From NCBI GenBank assembly GCA_027943335.1, contig BSBK01001159.1, positions 687,501 through 751,500 of the forward strand: a stretch of 64,000 nucleotides of DNA, given 5' to 3'. Under the pieces are notes generated by a model. It was not told where the DNA came from. It searched no databases and was given only the letters and a program-made list of their open reading frames with translations. This document shows positions 47,757 to 58,671 of this stretch, one piece after another (position 1 is the first letter of the stretch; every line of letters begins with the position of its first letter). The position numbers were made by a program, and so were the translations under genes. Source of the stretch: Chamaecyparis obtusa (lineage: Eukaryota; Streptophyta; Pinopsida; Cupressales; Cupressaceae).

Positions 47757-49016
47757 TTAATTTCTTTGAGATGAATTAGGAAATGACTCACACTTACTCT
47801 TAGGCACTTCACCTGTCTGATTTCCTGGTATACTGGGTGTGCTCGCTTGATCTATGGCTTTAACAAACTCAACTTTTTCCAAGTTATTGCAGCATTCTCT
47901 CAGAGTGTTGTTGGTGTTCACATTTCTCCTTGTGTAGTTTCTAATATTAGGTTTTTTCATGTTGTTCATCCTGCAAAATCTCATTGTGTGACCAAAGTTG
48001 TTACATATCTGACAAACTACTCCATTATTTCCATATCTCGATCCTGACTGACTGATTTGTGATCTACAATTTTTGGCAATATGTCCAATTTTGTTGCATC
48101 TATAACACACAACTCCATTCCTTTTGTTCATGTCTCCAATAGGTCTCTTATCTCCAAGGTTAGTATCTCTAAACATTCTACTATTATTATTATCATTAGA
48201 TTTAGGTTTCTTACAACCAATAGCTCTATGTCCAAAACCATGACAATTATAACAATAACCAGAGATAGGTTTGAATTGCTTACCTATACAATCTCTTTTC
48301 ATGTGTCCAAAAGAATTGCATGAAAAACATCTACCTTTGAACTCTCTTCGCATCTCTTTAGGTGGTTCATCTTGCTTAGGTGGATTGTGTATATCTTCAT
48401 ATTTTTTATCTTCATCGAGCTTCTTTTCATCTTTATTCTCAGGGAGTTTCGGATCTGGTTCATTGCACTCCTCAATCTTCTTTGGGAACATATCTTCAAG
48501 ATATCCAAGACCAGTTTTATCATAAGATGGTTTCTGATAAGACATTTGTTCATCAATTTTTTCACTACTAGAATACAATTTTTCAAGATGTTGTTTAGAC
48601 TGATTTAGTTCTCCTTTCACAATTGTATTGTACTTCTCAAGTTTAGCATACTGCAAATTTGTTTTCTCAAGTTTAGATGTCACTTTGGTAAGTTTAGATC
48701 TTAGATCTGCATTCTCAAATTTTAGATTTGATTCATCTTTTCTATTGTCATCTTTCAAGCTTAACTTCTTATCTACAATCTTTAGTTCATGTTTAAGGAT
48801 CTCATTTTCTTTCTTCAATTTTGAAACTTCATCACAATCCTTGACTTGAATTGTAGGTTCTTTCTTTGACTTCAGATCTTCTATCTTTTCTTTTAGTTTC
48901 TCAATTTAGTTTTTCACATCATCATATTTCTCCTTCAGAGTATCTCTTTCTTCAGTAAGAATATCAATTTGTTCAAGAGGTTCATCAAGATTTTTCTGCA
49001 ACTAATCCATATCCAT
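47757..49016 (-). pseudogene. gag: E2 Gag-like protein: coiled coil plus four CCHC knuckles
   Basis: ATG 49016, two early in-frame stops (fifth codon and near 48908), then 353 open codons. The N-terminal ~200 residues are strongly coiled coil (KLKKENEILKHELKIVDKK). QMSYQKPSYDKTGLGYLED is the motif that ends the coiled-coil tail of SIRE-type copia Gags. An acidic Lys/Glu/Pro linker follows, then CFSCNSFGHMKRDC, CYNCHGFGHRAIGC, CYRCNKIGHIAKNC and CQICNNFGHTMRFC, all intact CCHC knuckles. No capsid domain precedes them. The ORF is thus a capsid-less Gag derivative that should bind nucleic acid; whether it co-assembles with a helper Gag is inference. Confidence 0.85.
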
Positions 49017-49073
49017 AAAGATCTTACTCAAGCTGTTAGGATTTCTCTTAATAACTTTGTTCTGAGTAACTAA

Positions 49074-49085
49074 GCTCTAGTACGA
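49074..49085 (-). promoter_or_regulatory. E2 primer-binding site (degenerate Met type)
   Basis: Minus strand TCGTACTAGAGC, 9 of 12 to TGGTATCAGAGC, two bases from the 5' LTR. Confidence 0.75.
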
Positions 49086-49087
49086 AT

Positions 49088-50219
49088 TGTTATAAATAAG
49101 AAATACTAAGAGGGGCGGTGAATTAGTATTTCACAAACTTTTACTTTTGCCCAATTATGGATATAAGAAATTAACTTGAATCTTGCATAAGAAACTAAAC
49201 TAAGTAAACTGAATAACAAGCATAACAATAAAATGAATGAACTCATAACACTATGTTTGTTCTCGAGGAAACCTTGGCTAAGGGAAAACCCCGATGGGGA
49301 TGGTACCCACAACTAATCCACTAATCAAAAGTATCCAGTTAAGGATGTTGACCCTATTAGGAGTTTGTTACATACATATAGTGTCTATGTCCTGGTTAAA
49401 GGACTCTAGGCCTTGTTAGAAGCCTCAACCCTATTAGGAGTTGGTATTACAAAATAGAATGTCTACAAGATGAGCTCACTGCCCAAACATGCATTATACA
49501 ATAATAGCTTCAAATACAAAGATAAAATACAAAAACTTTTTTACTAATGCCGAATAGCTTCTCTACTCTAATTTAGCTTTTGTAGGCTCTTTGCTTTGAT
49601 ATACAATACTTGCTTCATTTCTTCTTACAACATACAATTTCGCATCATATATCAACTTATTACAATCGCTATATCTTTTCTTGTTATATCTATCTTTTGC
49701 ATTACATTGTACTTACATATATACAAGTTATTACAAAATAACTTCTTGTCGGCTTAAAATACTTTATACTCTTCTCAAAATAAAAAATCATTATATGTTG
49801 CCTTAGGGTTAACATCTAGGATGTCATCCCTACATATTTAAGTCATTATTTTGATAAACAAAATAATCCCTTAATTCAGTATAATCATATTTTGTCTTCT
49901 GCTCTGATGAGGTCGGCTCAACATTGTCTCTGTAAAACATTAATATCTTCTTCCATACATGGCGTACACACGTGTGCTCTCATATGTGGCTTTGATATAT
50001 ATAGAATTATCCATGTTCAAGTGCGCATGCACTGAACCTTCTTCTGTGAACATTGCTAATCAAAATTGTCTCTGATTAGATTGGAAAACACTGTTATACT
50101 TAGACAATTTTCAAATGCGCTCATACAAAATTGCTTTCTCCAATCATGCTATCTTTATGCTGAGTATATGTTGTCATAATGACAACATTTTGATATCCTA
50201 CTTAGCCAAATTGCCAACA
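49088..50219 (-). repeat. E2 5' LTR
   Basis: TGTTATAAATAAG...TTGCCAACA on the plus strand, 1132 bp, aligning along its whole length with 41426-42529. Confidence 0.93.
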
Positions 50220-50224
50220 CTTAG

Positions 50225-50720
50225 ATCAATAACAAGAGGATCATCAAAAAGGGAATCATCATCAACTTGTGAAGCATCATTAGCATCCTTTCATCAAGTG
50301 GCAACACCTTTACAACGCGAGAGAGAATAATCAATTTCCATATGATAGTAGAGGTGCCCTCATTATCTATTTATTGAGTCCTTTTCCTATCCCCAACCAT
50401 GAGTACCATATCTCCAAGAAGTGTGGAGATATCAACGACAACCGAAATGTGTGCAATGGTAGAGAGACCCATGGTGCTCGTAGTATCATCCACCTTTAAG
50501 AAATGACAAATAGAGTTTCCTATGGCCTCAAAAAAATAGTTCTCCCAAAAATGAAGGGGAAAGTTGGGAAGACAAAACCAAAATGGATTCACACTAAGTG
50601 GTTTAGTAAGAGGTTGAAGGAGCATATTAAGGATTTGGAAAAAAGAGAGTAAGCCTCACATGCCCAAAATTTTCTCATCACCAAATCTTGATCATCATAA
50701 TAAATCAAAACAATAATAAA
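50225..50720 (-). pseudogene. LINE ORF1 remnant (DUF4283-like), interrupted by E2
   Basis: Best frame 50625-50371: NPFWFCLPNFPLHFWENYFF, EAIGNSICHFLKVDD and STIAHISVVVDIS, the same signature as 31815-32087. Upstream to ~50720 weaker coding continues. E2 inserted just downstream on the minus strand. Confidence 0.65.
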
Positions 50721-50929
50721 AAAACCCTTAGCACTATAGACGCTCAAACATGGTTCACGCCTACGAGCCTATGTGTTAACATTTCTTCTATACGATTGAA
50801 ACATTGTTATTTTCACTCTAATTTTTCTTCTATCTTGTGCATATAGTCTTCATTGTATGTCAACATTGTGTCTTTCATCATTAATGAAACATTCAAAATT
50901 GTTCAAATAATAATTAACATTTCTCTCAT

Positions 50930-51250
50930 CTTGAATCATAACCTTTATCTCTTTGGCCAAATTGATCATGTTCAAAATCATTATCAAAACCTTTAAAATC
51001 CTTTTCAATGTCTTCAAAATCAATTCAAAACCCTATCAAACCTTTCAAAATCAATTCAAATAATTTAAAAGCAGTTCAAAGTCAATTAAAACATTCTTAA
51101 TCGCTTTCAAAAGCGGTTCAAGTCATTATCAAATTTATCAAATCCGTTTTGAAACCTTATCAAACCTTTCAAAATTGATTCAAAACCATTACAATATCAT
51201 CAAAACATGTTCAAATCTTTATCAAAACCATCAATTTGATCAAAATTGGT
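50930..51250. repeat. Degenerate TTCAAAA/ATCAAAA repeat zone
   Basis: Phrases such as CCTTTCAAAATCAATTCAAA and ACCTTATCAAACC recur many times without a fixed period. Low-complexity decay of a short tandem repeat. Confidence 0.75.
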
Positions 51251-52092
51251 TATTTCATCCTTCTAGGGGTAAACAACCCTTAATTTATCCCTAGGTCATA
51301 GTCCTTATAAATAAATTTACTTTATTTATCCCTTTTTTCTTAGCTTCCCCAATTAATCAATTGTTTGTATTAATTAATTGTCTAACATTTTGATTTTTAG
51401 AATTTTAGAATTCCTAATTTGCTAATTTGGTGGGAATAAATGAGTTTTTAAATTCAAAAAATCCTCCCTCTTCCATTTCCCCCTAATTGTGCTTTCATTC
51501 CCTAAAGTTTAGCTTCATGATTTCTTACACCTTCCCTTCCCATTTTTTCATTAATTTAGCCACCACCTTTCCCTTCCAAATGCCCTTAATTTGTGCAATC
51601 CAACTCTTCCCATTGTCATAATTTGTCATAATATGACATTCTTCCAAATTCAACTCTTCAATTATGACATATTCCCAATTGTTCACCAATTTGCTAATTT
51701 AGAGATTTGACCTTCAGTTGCTATAAATTGAGGTCAAATACAATTGATTTGTTAACCATCATCTTTCAAATCTTCTCACCACTATAATCAATTGCTTTCA
51801 ATGAGTGAATTTTGTCAATGGGAGCTACATAGAATATTTAGGAGAAGCAAGAAAAGCATTGGAGCAAGTTAAAGGGAGTTTGTGGTTGATATTCAATCTA
51901 TTATGCTTTCCTTCATTGCTTTAATGTTAGAATAAGATTATTTTTTCATGATTTTAAGGTTTGATGGTTTTCTTAGCATGAATTATTTCCTATTTTTATG
52001 TTTTACATATGTTGAACCTGATGTGAAACATGTTTAACTAACCGATTTTGATGTTTTTTTATGGTTTTTACAGGTCCTTGGTGAAAAGTTGC

Positions 52093-52160
52093 GCACTTGG
52101 TAGGTCCTACGCACTTGGTAGCTTGATCTATGCACTTGGACCTCTGTATTGTGCACTTGG
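52093..52160 (+). repeat. GCACTTGG x4
   Basis: Exact octamers at 52093, 52111, 52132 and 52153, spaced 18, 21 and 21 bases. Confidence 0.9.
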
Positions 52161-52769
52161 AGCCCAAAGTTGCATGTTTGATTCATCCTAATGCATAGTT
52201 GGTCTATAGCACCCCAGCAGGGAACCCATGAGAAATTAACCTAACTTTACAATAAGTTAATGCAATATATTTTTCCTTAAAATATTAAACATACATTAAC
52301 CAACATGAATGCAGAAGCAAGTACAAACATAAGTTCAAGTGCACATGATAAGACATTTGACTAAAGTATACAATATATTTAAAATTCCCAAGGGTTCCAA
52401 GACGTGGTTACTTTTAACTACATTAACTAAACTAACAAGATCAACCATACAATTACATGATATATCCTAAGTTCATTTTAGAACCCAAACTGAAATATGA
52501 GATAGCTCTTTAATTAATCTTAATGAAAAGAACATGAATCATAAAGTAGACTAACATATGCATATAAATGAAGCAATAAGAACATTCATTATCAATGTTA
52601 GCAAAGGTACATACAATAAGATACAAATGACACATCATGGTGCATACATAGTACATCTTCCACTACACATGTCATAGGGATCATAATAATAAATCACATA
52701 ATGGAATAATGATGATAACATCTCATGATGACAATAAGAATCTCCAGGCAAGGTGTTGTGTCTCCACAA

Positions 52770-55470
52770 CTTACGCCCCATTTTTTGGTCGCTTGGCCTA
52801 TTGGGCTCATTGCAAACAAGTATAAGCACTGCCAGGACTTTCTCATATATATTGGGAGGTTTGATCCTATCGACACCTTCAGCAAAATCAAAGGAGCGTA
52901 TTATAAGCATCAGACTCATTTGAAGGATCACTGGGTGAATTGCATTGATGACTATAAAGTAAGGATTAGGGACTATTGTAGAATGTCTTTGAAATTGGCT
53001 CAACATGTATTCCAAGAGTGCATTCCTCCATGAACTTAGGACAAGCAACCAAAGGATGTTTTGGATCCATTGTATAATGAGGACAAGGTATATAACCAAG
53101 CTATTTTAAATGTTGAGGTAGAAAAGCCAAAAAATGATGATATGCAACTCAGGGCAAGGCATGTAGTTGCACACATGAAGAAATGGATACACATACCTTT
53201 TAAGATGGATCTCATTCCAATGAATCCAAAGATGGACCCTCCCTCCAAGGTTGAAAAAGGGAAAGGAGTGAAGGTCAATATCCCCACATTCAAACAAACT
53301 CCTCCTTCCCCAAGTCCAGGTATTGTCTATGGTCATACAAAGAAAACAGTAGTGAGTGGTCATGCATCCAGTGTGGGTTTCATAGAAATCCAAAGAAGAA
53401 AGTTCATCCAGTAGCTCATCCTCCCCCTGCTCAACCTACTCCAAAGGCGAGCCCAGCATCAAGTAATGATACACCCACTAAGACTCCATCCACATCTAGA
53501 CAACAAAATCTTCCCACATTCAAGATTTAGGTTCCTAAATCTATAGAGCCTGAACCTAAGAAAAGAGTGTGCCAGAGGATCAAGAAGAAGACATACATCT
53601 CTCCTACTCTAGAGACATTGCCAGAAGAAGAGGATCCTAGTGAAAATGATGCCCCTCTAGTAAGGATAACTCGACGGGCTACTGCAGCTTCCCAAAGGAA
53701 AGAAATGGAAGAGACTAGACAACTTGACCCTCAAAAGAAGACCTTTGGCTTTGATAGGAAGTAGGTGCTGAGGATAAACTAGGGCCTTATGAGTTTTATA
53801 TGTCTGATTTTGAAAATATCCCTGGTTTTAAAGATTCACCACAAGATGTGCTCGGTAAAGATATGGGGATTAGTGTAGATGCTCCACATGAGTCGGTTCA
53901 GGTTGAGGTTCAAGTACCTTCGCCATTCCAATCAAAGGAGCCCCCAGCAGAGAAGGTTCAAGGGAAAATACACAAGTTGAGGTTCAGATCAATCCATCTA
54001 TTGAGGAAGTGCAAACTAAGGAAACAGATCAAGTAGGTGCACAAGAAGAAAGGGATAATTAAGAAATAGAAGTTGTCACCTAGGAAGGATTGGAGGAAGG
54101 ATAAATTGATATTGGTTCACAAGATGAGGAGCCTAAGGGGAATGAGTCGATACACATTGGAAATCAATCAAAGGAGAAACTAAAGATGTCTCCACCTCAA
54201 CCAGAGCAAGAGAAACAAGAAGAGGTAGAGAAAGAACAAGAAGATAAGCCTGCATCTCCTCAAGTTTTTGAATGCGGAGAAGAAAATGTAGAACAAGAAG
54301 AGCACGAGGAAGAAGAAATGCAAGAATATGAAATGCATGAGGAAGAAGAGCATGAGGGAGCTATGAGGGTTGGGTCATCAATGATTAATGTGGATCCTTA
54401 TGAACTGCTCACCACTAGCTCTAAATCCACTTGGTCAGTTAAGGCAATCCAACCCCAAAAGAGGACATAAATAGAGAGAAAGGATGTTGATCTAGCCCAA
54501 ATTCGTCAAGCATTCCACCAAGGGGAGCCTAGTGAGAAATATTAAAGGATTTATTATGTGAGTAGAGATAGGAGGAAGAGTTGGAAGTCACAGGTTGCAG
54601 TATCTCCACCTAATGCCAGTACATAAGAGGTTACACCTAATGATAATGTCATGGATGAAGTAAACTTAGGAAAACCTACTAGAGAGGGTGGGAAGGCACT
54701 AGCAACATTAGGAGTTTGTCAATTGTTTGAATATATGAAAGAAGATGAGACTGAAATTCAAGGTCTGTGTTGGTAAATTAAAGTCCTTAAGGACTATATT
54801 TCTCAAATAATTAGTCTCGTTGATTAAGATAATCTTGAGGCATCATTCAAAGCGACACTCGAAAAGAGAGTGAACCTAGAGGCTTATGTGATTCATAATT
54901 CTTTTTCAAAGCCATGTGCAAAATGGAGGACAAAGTAAGAAAGATTTGGTGCAAAGACCATTCAACTTGTCTTAAGACATTTTTGAATCATTGTCCTAGA
55001 GATTACTCAACTTTTCGACTTGGTTGATGAAAAGCATGGAATTGAAAAGTATGTTGATATATGGCAACACACATTGAACGAATTGAAGAAGATCAGAAGA
55101 CAAGATTCTGAGATTTTGATGGAAATATATGAAGATTCAAAGTTAGCCAAATTTGATGTTTGGGTAAGATCCATTAGTTTTGCGGTCAAATATTATAACA
55201 AGAGGCTTGGACAAATTGAGAAGAGAAAGGACGTTTTTCTTAGGATAGAAGAAATAGAGAATTTTTTTGATGGAATTGACTATGAACTATATCAAGACAA
55301 AGACAAAGAGAAGTTGTATTCGACAAATAATGTTGTTCAACAATTTATAGGAATTTTGGCAAGTGTGAACATAGAGGACAATGTGAAATGGATATTTTAT
55401 GAGGAGGAGGATATAAGGGAGATAATGGAACCCATTGAAGAAATACAAAGGTTTGGTTCCAAAACACACA
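52770..55470 (+). pseudogene. Broken acidic ORF of unknown origin
   Basis: Plus-strand pieces: 52770-53030 (WPIGLIANKYKHCQDFLIYI), 53061-53414 (VEVEKPKNDDMQLRARHVVA), 53567-53764 (RITRRATAASQRKEMEETRQ), 53800-54036, 54186-54470 (long Glu-rich tract with EEEHEG) and 55020-~55470 (IEKYVDIWQHTLNELKKIRR). The pieces follow one another with stops and frameshifts, so they probably come from one protein of ~900 residues with an acidic, disordered middle. No enzyme motif. It may belong to a non-autonomous retroelement like E1/E2, but no clear similarity was seen. The open frame to 55688 should not be trusted past ~55470, where it runs antisense through a LINE RT. Confidence 0.5.
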
Positions 55471-55479
55471 TCCTTCTGA

Positions 55480-57420
55480 AAGAATCAACAAGCTCATTTG
55501 AAGTTCTTAGGGATCAACAACAGAGAAGTAGCATTGATTTCCTTAAGAAAACATTTGGATCCAAAGAACTCTTTCAGAGCATTAGAAACACCAAATTCCA
55601 CAATGTGCCGAAATTCCTAAAAGAAAAACATAGGAAACCCATATGGGTCGAGAGACTTTTCCCCCTCAAAAGAGAATCGCCTCTTTAATTTCATTAAGAG
55701 AGGGGATAGTAGAGAGAAATTGATTTTGATTGTTTCCCAAAATAGAAGGAATAGAAGAAAGGAGAGACTCCTAGTTAGAGAAATCAAGATATTTATCAAC
55801 AAAGAGAAGAGAGGAAAAGTACTTGACCATTTCAACTGTAATTTCCTCCTCTTTATCAAAAGTTCTTTGATTGGCCTTGATGACAGAAATGTGGTTGGCA
55901 ACACGATGCTTAAGAGTGGTCATGTGAAAGAACCTAGTATTTTGTCATCAGTCTGCAACCAAAGAGACCTAGAGTGTTGCTTTCAGAATGCTTACTCTCT
56001 TAAAATTATGTTATGATAATCAACAAGGATATCATTTTTTGTATCCATTAGCTCAGGGGAAAAGCCTTCCTATTGGATTGTGTCTTGCACTTCTTTAAGG
56101 TCCAACTAAATAGCAATCTTAGACTCGAAAATGCCCCCAAAAACTTCTTTATTCTAGATCCTAACTTTTCTTTTTACATGTATGAGCTCTTTTTGCAACC
56201 TTAAACATAGCAATGCCTTCCACTTTGATATTCCACCAATCTTTTATTCTATTTTCCAATGAGGGATGGGATAGCCACATTTTCTCAAATCTAAACGGAT
56301 ATTTTCTCTTACCTTTTTTAGGCTCAACCACAAGAGAAATAGGAAAATAATCTAAGCCCACCCGGGGAATGGAGTTAAGAGTACAAAAATATTTGGTTAA
56401 CTAGTTGTTAGTAATAAAAGTCCAAAGTACAAAAATATTTGGCTAACCAGTTGTTAGTAATAAAAGTCCAGAGTACAAAAATATTTGGTTAACCAATTGT
56501 TAGCAATAAGAGTTTGATCTAGCCGAGCTTGAATAAGCTCATTACCAATCCTCCTATTCGTCCAAGTATAGTTTAAGTTCTAAAGATCAATATGCATGAG
56601 AACCTCTTGATTGGTAAATTTGCTAAGATCAATTATGTCATCCATTTGAATCTGTAAGCCTCCATCTTTTTCATTGTCTTTAAGAGGAGTATTGAAGTCT
56701 CCCATAACTAGCTAGTGGAAACAACTTCCTATTTCCAACCAGGTTCTTCCAGTACTTGGCCCTACCAGATTTGGTGTTAGGAGCATAGACATTAGTTCAC
56801 CATTAATAAAATTTTGATTCCAAATTATAGCCAACCTCCCTATATCATAACTACATCCAACAACCCCACAGTTCTTAAAGACCTTTATTTTCTCAACCTT
56901 CTCTTTAATCATTTTAGTCTCTTGGATAAGAATAATATCCGATTTATGGTCCATAACTATATTTCTCAAAACATCTTGCTTATGAAGACCATTTAGCCCT
57001 CTAATGTTCCAAGATATAATCTTCATTTCTTATTAGGGGAACATACCTCCATCATGGTAAGTTGTCTATCATCACAATAATTTACTTACTTTCATGCTCT
57101 CTCATATATTAAGTTGATTTCCTTCCTCGGGTTTGCTTAGGATTACCAACATCAAATTTCATCATTTGCCTTGCCACTACCCCTCCCTAAGGGAAAGACC
57201 TAGAACTTTGGTTTTCTCCATTTCTCCTTCCTTTTTTGTGGCCAACCTTAATCCAAGAGTCATCATTTTCCAACTATTTTTCTCTCTTCCTCCACCGAGG
57301 CAAACCCCTAATCTCTGAGAGTGAAGAAACATCATTCTCTTGTGAATCAACAAAGCATAGAGATCCTCCACCTAAAATATTACAAGGCTATGTATCCTCA
57401 AAAGATTTTTCTTTCTAATC
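55480..57420 (-). pseudogene. LINE fragment: ORF1 end, endonuclease, RT start
   Basis: 57371-57177 resembles a LINE ORF1 tail. 57026-56712 begins MKIISWNIRGLNGLHKQDVL and IILIQETKM, the APE-type endonuclease start with the Asn and Glu active-site positions. LNYTWTNRR lies near 56580 and FRFEKMWLSHPSLENRIKDW near 56270, in the expected order. RT begins FSFEGEKS.DPYGFPMFF near 55640 (GPDGFP box) and goes on VSNALKEFFGSKCFLKEINA and TSLLLIPKN to ~55500. The catalytic RT motifs are missing, so the 3' part is lost. Frameshifts and stops occur, including a triplicated 46-bp segment. Confidence 0.85.
56381..56512. repeat. 46-bp tandem repeat, ~2.9 copies, within LINE endonuclease
   Basis: Units start GTACAAAAATATTTGG at 56381, 56427 and 56473 with a few differences. 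46 is not a multiple of three, so expansion shifts the LINE frame; it arose after or as the LINE died. Confidence 0.93.
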
Positions 57421-58671
57421 TCATTCTCAAGTCTCTAGGGTTAATTTTGAAATTAAAGAAAGTTAATATTTAATCTTAAATTTATATATATTCAATATTA
57501 GTATCATAATAATGAATATAAAGAGAATTGATTGAATATTATATAAAGAGATTATATTATATATTCATATTTTGTCTCGCTTTAGAGGGAGTGTGGTAGG
57601 GTAAAGAGAATTGATTCCACACAAAAGATTAAGTATTAAATTTATTTAATTTCAATATTAAATTTCTTTATATTCAATATTAGTATCATAATAATGAGTA
57701 TTAAAATTAAAATTAGTTACATGATATTGAAATTCAAAAGGAGAGGTTGCCTATAATGTAAATGACTTCAAGGGAGAATTTAGCCAACATAAAATTCGGA
57801 TTCCCAAAGTCTCAAGATCTCTTTTAGACTAATGTAACGGTCAAACTAAGAGCATCTCAAGGTCAACCAATCTAAAACTAAAACATTAACATGCAAGAGC
57901 TAATAAAAACAGTCGAAAAGGCCTTATAGAACATTGGAGAAAAGAACACCGAGTCCCAAATTTGCAAGGATGAAACATTTACTTTCATGCCCAAAAAAAA
58001 CTGAAAGGTATAGTAGGTATGTTGTTATTCCATTGTCTATTAAATTTCTTTATTGTGATATAGAAGCATCCAATGTCGGTCAAGGCTAATCCCTACCTTA
58101 GAGCAGGACACCCTAGTTAACAAAATCTCTTTGATTGAAAATCAACAGTTTCATGAGATTTATTTAAGTTAATTTGAAGTGTCCAAATAGAGCGTACAAG
58201 CAGCAATTTATTAATTTTGGCCCTACAAAGTGTCAGGCATACTGAATGGTCAAAATTGAGTTTGGAAAATTGAATTTAGGCTTGGGACTGTGGAGGTTAA
58301 AAAGGGTGTTAGACACAGGTTTTGTTCTTATTACGATAGAATTTGAAACGGTATAATCTAGATGAAAACGTTGGTTAACTCCGATTTCACCCAAATCCCA
58401 ATCATTCAAAACTTAGGTGAAACACTAGATTTGGCACATTAATTAATTTCAAACCTAATCCATGCCACTAACACAATAATCCAATTTATTGCTATTTGTA
58501 CAGAAAAAACATAGAAACATTTAATGAGCATGTCGACTCAAACTGGAACATGTAGAACTACAGACCTCAGTTAACATTTTTATGTTTGTTTTCAAATTAC
58601 AACATGGAAATATGATAATTGCGCCAAAACTCCACCTCTCACATGGGTGATAATAAAGATTGCACTATTAT
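57421..58671. other. Gene-free AT-rich stretch
   Basis: No supported ORF. It contains a 29-bp direct repeat (57487 and 57669) and a shared TAAAGAGAATTGATT (57517 and ~57602). Confidence 0.5.
57487..57697. repeat. 29-bp direct repeat, 182 bp apart
   Basis: The unit TATATTCAATATTAGTATCA... occurs at 57487-57515 and 57669-57697, identical by eye. Confidence 0.85.

Larger units (their letters stand above)
41426..50219 (-). mobile_element. Element E2: complete non-autonomous LTR retrotransposon, relative of E1
   Basis: Both LTRs (5' LTR 50219-49088, 3' LTR 42529-41426), primer site, Gag-like ORF (49016-47757), ORF2 (47303-42830) and polypurine tract (42545-42530) are present. Flanks are GTTAG and CTTAG, a 5-bp duplication with one mismatch. 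No protease, integrase, RT or RNase H is found in the 6.6-kb interior, which is otherwise well preserved. The element therefore depends on another copia-type element for transposition. A foreign solo LTR lies within ORF2. LTRs differ at roughly a dozen sites in a sampled 150 bp. Confidence 0.9.
50740..52769. other. Gene-free AT-rich stretch
   Basis: No credible ORF. It includes the TTCAAAA-type repeat zone (50930-51250), a TATA-like TATAAATT at 51721, and the GCACTTGG repeats (52093-52160). The segment 51700-52170 could be part of an LTR serving the plus-strand ORF fragments downstream, but no second copy is present to test this. Confidence 0.45.

Noticed and set aside
48081..48849. Plus-strand ORFs opposite the E2 Gag-like protein
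   Set aside because: Shadows of the zinc-knuckle and coiled-coil frame.
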